From positions 1 through 64,000 of the forward strand of contig DAMCAP010000004.1 of NCBI GenBank assembly GCA_032059445.1: a DNA stretch of 64,000 nucleotides, read 5' to 3'. Made by a program: the position numbers and the translations under genes. Source of the stretch: DAMCAP01 sp032059445 (GTDB lineage Bacteria; Bacillota; Clostridia; Oscillospirales; Ruminococcaceae). The notes below the pieces were generated by a model. The model was not told the DNA's origin. It searched no databases and worked only from the letters and a program-made list of their open reading frames with translations. Shown here piece by piece: positions 61,103 through 64,000 of the stretch. How positions within the stretch are numbered: position 1 is the stretch's first letter; every line of letters starts with the position of its first letter.

Positions 61103-61669
61103 TTAAACTATCGAAACAGGTACTGCATTTAAGAGCAGGGTTACCTGTTTTGATATGGTTCTCTCATCTAAAAGACAGACAGTGATGTCTTCGATGCATG
61201 CATTAACGTCAAACTCCACACTGAGGCTGTCTACGGTTGCTCCGCCGATCTTAATCTCAAGAGGCACCACAATATAGGATGAAAAAGGTACGAAGAACTC
61301 TACCGAGTGCACATCACCGTCTTCGGCTTCATACTCGATCTGCTGGCACAGCTGGCCTTCTACGATCAGCTTGCGACCGGTAAGCACTCTTCCTTCGAGA
61401 TTTGGCAATGCTACAGGCTCTGTGCCGGCATCATCAAAGGAGCGCGGGGTTCGGATTACCTTTTTATTTAGGATATTAACCGATACTACCACAGAGTTGA
61501 TCTGCTCTGCCCCAGGCTTTGCTGCGGGGATTGCCAGTGTTTCGGAAATATACATTTGCTTCCAATAGGGATTATTTCCGATCACAGCGGTGGTGTTGCT
61601 GGGAACGCAGATCCCTGTAATATCGATTAGGCCTCTTGGGCAACCGCACGCTTGTGAAGTTGTTACCAT
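61103..61669 (-). CDS. SPOCS-domain (DUF3794) protein
   Basis: A 188-residue protein with a Cys-rich start (SQACGCPRG) and one SPOCS domain: KKVIRTPRSFDDAG, GRVLTGRKLIVEGQLCQQIE and VHSVEFFVPFSSYIV. An in-frame extension back to 61792 overlaps the upstream gene; AAGGAG with eight bases before the ATG at 61669 supports the short form. First of three SPOCS paralogs in the operon. Confidence 0.82.
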   Translation of the reverse strand: MVTTSQACGCPRGLIDITGICVPSNTTAVIGNNPYWKQMYISETLAIPAAKPGAEQINSVVVSVNILNKKVIRTPRSFDDAGTEPVALPNLEGRVLTGRKLIVEGQLCQQIEYEAEDGDVHSVEFFVPFSSYIVVPLEIKIGGATVDSLSVEFDVNACIEDITVCLLDERTISKQVTLLLNAVPVSIV

Positions 61670-61688
61670 ATGATCCATCTCCTTATAG

Positions 61689-62219
61689 TTAATAGTAGCA
61701 GATTTTATTTGTTTTGGTACCGCAGCAGTCGTATTGGGGCGGATGTGGCTTATGGCACGACCGTCTGCTTCTTTGGCAGTCGCTGCTATCACAATCAGTA
61801 AGATAATTTAAATCCCTGATATAGTCGCAGCTTTCTTGACATTGGCATGCACAGGGCGGTGGAGGAGGGCAGCATGGCTCCATGTCACAGTCCGATTTGC
61901 TTACTACTATACGATATTTGCCCCAGCTATTGCAGGGCAGATCAAACTGATAGTAGCCTTGGCAATCGGTGCATGTGTCACAAACCTCACGCAGCTCTCG
62001 TCTACACCCTATTTCGTATTTCAGAAGTTTTACCAATGCATGGTTGATTGGATGACCTCTGCAATCTTTTACATGCCCCCATATTACCACGCTTCTAATG
62101 CGATCGGTAACTATGTCTACCTGTACCTCACAATGATCCGGGCTTATTAAAAAATCCTTGCCACTTGCATCTGCAGAGCAGCAGGAGTCGTTTTGGCAGC
62201 TTTTAAAGTAGCTATCCAT
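61689..62219 (-). CDS. Cys-rich carboxypeptidase-regulatory-like protein
   Basis: A 176-residue protein. The N-terminus is Cys-rich (SCQNDSCCSAD). Residues ~35-110 match a carboxypeptidase-regulatory/CnaB-like beta-sandwich: VVIWGHVKDCRGHPINHALVKL and CQGYYQFDLPCNSWGKYRI. The C-terminus has a Pro stretch and many Cys (CCPPPPPCACQCQESC) plus SCHKPHPPQYDCC. The Cys content suggests disulfide cross-linking in a spore layer. The ATG at 62219 has GAGGTG; a longer start at 62273 overlaps the upstream gene. Confidence 0.75.
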   Translation of the reverse strand: MDSYFKSCQNDSCCSADASGKDFLISPDHCEVQVDIVTDRIRSVVIWGHVKDCRGHPINHALVKLLKYEIGCRRELREVCDTCTDCQGYYQFDLPCNSWGKYRIVVSKSDCDMEPCCPPPPPCACQCQESCDYIRDLNYLTDCDSSDCQRSRRSCHKPHPPQYDCCGTKTNKICYY

Positions 62220-62257
62220 GTTACACCTCAGTATTCGTATATTGAGCTCGAGGGATT

Positions 62258-63052
62258 TCAATAGAAATCGCAATCAACTTTATAATCTACATGACAGGTC
62301 ACTTGTATATCATCGCTTTGCCTACATTCTACTTCTATACCTTGAGAGCACATCGGGGTATTGGCTTGGGGGCTGCTCTCAAAGGTGATTTTAACTATGT
62401 AGGGAAAGCGGTTATTCTTATATACAAGCACCTGAAGTGTGCAATAGTTGTGCTCAAAGACGACCTGCATACTGCAAAGATAATACTCACAGCCTAGGCT
62501 GATTTTATCGATAAAGGCACCGCTTGGGCGGTATGATGCAATATATAGGCAGCTATTGCTCTCATAAGCAATAAATACGAGGTTGCCTTGACTACAGATG
62601 GCTTTGTACTTTCTGCCGGGTGGTGCCTGCATAAAGGTGCCCAGATAGTCGCCATTGGTATTAAATCGATAGATAGCGGCAGACGTGACGAAATACAGGA
62701 GATTGTTTATAGGATCAAACCATAGATCCCGAGGGCGCAGCTCGGCATCGCTGTTGACACCTAGCCTGATACAATCGATCTCCTGGAAGCTGTGGTCTAA
62801 GACATATATGCACTGTGTTCCACTGCAAGGATGGTCGCAGACTGCATAGTAAAGCTTTAGGCATGGATTATAGGTTATTTTGCAATAGGATCGCTTGAGA
62901 TTGACCCGCTTACATTCGGTGTAATCGTCAATAAGAAGCCTGCTATTGCGCTCATCAAGCCCGTAGTACACCATGTTTTGTTGTATGCAGCAAGACAGTC
63001 TTGCTTCGTTTAAAATATTTTGGGTAATGGGAGACTCCTGCTCAATAAACAT
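62258..63052 (-). CDS. Cys-rich propeller-like protein, first gene of the SPOCS operon
   Basis: A 264-residue protein with ~20 cysteines. Repeats of the type YVLDHSFQEIDCIRLG, DLWFDPINNLLYFVT, YRFNTNGDYLGTF, YIASYRPSGAFIDKI look like NHL/six-bladed propeller blades. No signal peptide. The ATG at 63052 has AAGGAG. It begins an operon with the CnaB-like and three SPOCS genes, suggesting a spore-surface role. I do not recognise a characterised homologue. Confidence 0.65.
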   Translation of the reverse strand: MFIEQESPITQNILNEARLSCCIQQNMVYYGLDERNSRLLIDDYTECKRVNLKRSYCKITYNPCLKLYYAVCDHPCSGTQCIYVLDHSFQEIDCIRLGVNSDAELRPRDLWFDPINNLLYFVTSAAIYRFNTNGDYLGTFMQAPPGRKYKAICSQGNLVFIAYESNSCLYIASYRPSGAFIDKISLGCEYYLCSMQVVFEHNYCTLQVLVYKNNRFPYIVKITFESSPQANTPMCSQGIEVECRQSDDIQVTCHVDYKVDCDFY

Positions 63053-63399
63053 ATTGACTCCTTTCTCAAGGCTTTGTATTAGTTTATGCGAATAAGCCTA
63101 CGTGTGTGCCGTAAGCAGACGATGGAATAGCGTATGGAATATCAGGGATATATAAATCTATGCACATGGTTGATGATTGATTGGGGATAATTTTCATTTT
63201 GGCAGAAATATAAAAATTGCACATCATAATGGCAAGCTAAGTAGCTTGATTACGATGTGCAATATTTGTGATGCAGTGCCTCTTGAACTGAGGAGTAATT
63301 TGATGGTTGACTTTGCTTTTAGAGTTTGAAACAACTCTTCTAACCATTTGCATTAATATAATGATGGAGAGTGAAAGCTGATCGATCATGATCTTGGTA
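63053..63399. other. Intergenic region with a reverse terminator
   Basis: About 350 bases. It contains the promoter region of the SPOCS operon, with no clear sigma-A boxes; a sporulation sigma (SigE/SigK) promoter would be expected but could not be confirmed. The hairpin at 63216-63263 is listed separately. Confidence 0.45.
63216..63263 (-). terminator. Long hairpin terminator after the GlsB-like gene
   Basis: ATTGCACATCATAAT pairs with ATTACGATGTGCAAT (one G-T), with inner CAAGCTA/TAGCTTG. On the reverse strand TTTTTATA follows. Confidence 0.8.
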
Positions 63400-63654
63400 C
63401 TACATTTTTTTCCTAAAGAAGTTTACAATCAGCAGTAAAACTACTGCACCAATGGTGGCTACGAGCAAACTCCAGATATTTAAGCCTGTAACGCCTTGAT
63501 CGCCAAACATGTTCATAATAAAGCCACCGATAAAGCCACCGATAATACCAACTAGTATATTTAATCCCGCACCCATTTTTCGATCATTGCCTGTGATCAT
63601 GCTGGCAATCCATCCAGCGAGTGCGCCAATGATTATCCAACTAATTATGCCCAT
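63400..63654 (-). CDS. GlsB/YeaQ/YmgE-family membrane protein
   Basis: An 84-residue protein with three hydrophobic helices. WIIIGALAGWIASMITGNDR and GAGLNILVGIIGGFIGGFI match the transglycosylase-associated (GlsB/YeaQ) family, often induced by stress. An AAGGAGGTG ribosome site precedes the ATG at 63654. It is monocistronic. Confidence 0.9.
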   Translation of the reverse strand: MGIISWIIIGALAGWIASMITGNDRKMGAGLNILVGIIGGFIGGFIMNMFGDQGVTGLNIWSLLVATIGAVVLLLIVNFFRKKM

Positions 63655-63991
63655 TTCTTCACCTCCTTTGTAATTAGTATTTCAAATTATTGTATTATTA
63701 TTATATACAAGCTACTAATTACATATTTGACCTTTAAACTCTCAATGTTGATCAACACCGCAGACATGCATTGTACAAGCTTTCGTTATAACTCAAGATT
63801 AGTCAATAATAACCAGTTGCGGATTTTTCTCGCTAAAAGCATAAAATGTGGTATAATAAAAGTCGAAAAAACAAGAACGTTATCAAATCAACGCGATTAC
63901 TTAAATATACTACAGAAACTTAGCAATACATTACAGCGTCGAGCATGTTTTATCGGCGAATACTTACAAAGTAAAATGCAGGGGGGTTACG
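63655..63991 (+). promoter_or_regulatory. Leader and extended -10 promoter of the gene at the right edge
   Basis: TGGTATAAT at 63849-63857 is an extended -10 box; no good -35 is seen. It leaves a ~130-base leader before the ATG at 63992. GGGGGG at 63981-63986 is the ribosome site. No known riboswitch motif is recognised in the leader. Confidence 0.5.
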
Positions 63992-64000
63992 ATGGAGGGG
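63992..64000 (+). CDS. Start of a gene cut by the window edge
   Basis: ATGGAGGGG is preceded by AGGGGGG with normal spacing. Only three codons (Met-Glu-Gly) are visible, so nothing can be said about the product. Confidence 0.4.

Overview
The window looks like part of a low-to-mid GC, anaerobic, spore-forming Clostridia chromosome, probably Oscillospirales-like (the order is inference). The signs are strong AGGAGG-type ribosome binding sites, sigma-A promoters, SPOCS-domain (SipL-like) spore proteins, an SLH/LysM surface protein, an RsgI-like anti-sigma factor, Acr3/ArsC/ArsN arsenic genes and a crcB-type fluoride riboswitch. Two runs of ten N occur, at 7537-7546 and 33765-33774.

Layout. (1) 1-9197: a forward surface-glycan cluster with two tandem related glycosyltransferases, a UDP-galactopyranose-mutase-like flavoprotein, an SDR, and a full hddA-gmhA-hddC-gmhB set for GDP-D-glycero-D-manno-heptose with a GDP-sugar dehydratase and a cupin. 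A broken glf tail and a reverse GT4 glycosyltransferase follow. (2) 10.7-14.4 kb: a decayed integrative element. It has remnants of a large serine recombinase, a ribbon-helix-helix protein with an in-frame stop, a frameshifted small gene, a palindrome array with a GC-rich hairpin, a YodL-domain gene with in-frame TAG codons, and a tyrosine integrase tail beside a 3' tRNA-Lys fragment (attachment-site scar). (3) 14.4-22.6 kb: cargo-like genes up to a second, degenerate tRNA 3' end: two lipoproteins (one with RCC1-type repeats), chrA, a PadR-fetA-fetB metal-export operon, and a fluoride-riboswitch-controlled cation/proton antiporter. (4) 22.8-33.5 kb: a secreted coiled-coil protein, a single-chain HigB-HigA toxin-antitoxin fusion, a TetR regulator and a 2158-residue surface protein. 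(5) 33.5-38.7 kb: a broken NifX-like gene, an FMN glutamate-synthase-domain protein, an IscU-like scaffold, a DUF134 regulator, uvsE, and a truncated QueG-like protein. (6) 38.8-44.1 kb: an arsenic operon: arsR, CobW GTPase, thioredoxin-like protein, SO_0444/ArsP-type permease, DUF2703 protein, acr3, arsN, arsC. (7) 44.3-50.2 kb: an ECF sigma with an RsgI-type anti-sigma factor, a MATE exporter, a flavin split-barrel protein and a DUF2935 protein. (8) 50.2-59 kb: a copper island: histidine kinase, response regulator, CopZ, lipoprotein, CopA, HxlR regulator, DUF2318 lipoprotein, a 31-residue membrane peptide and an HMA-TauE-cupredoxin fusion. (9) 59.3-63.1 kb: a Cys-rich probable spore-surface operon: propeller-like protein, carboxypeptidase-regulatory-like protein and three SPOCS paralogs, one with a ~170-residue Ala-rich insertion inside its SPOCS domain. 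A GlsB-type membrane protein and the first bases of a new gene close the window.

Functionally the window combines cell- and spore-surface building with resistance to arsenic, copper, chromate, fluoride and excess metal, which suggests an environmental or bioreactor organism. The least conventional parts are the SPOCS cluster with its insertion, the single-chain toxin-antitoxin, the ECF/RsgI hybrid with an Asp-rich tail, and the copper island with its fusion protein and small membrane peptide.
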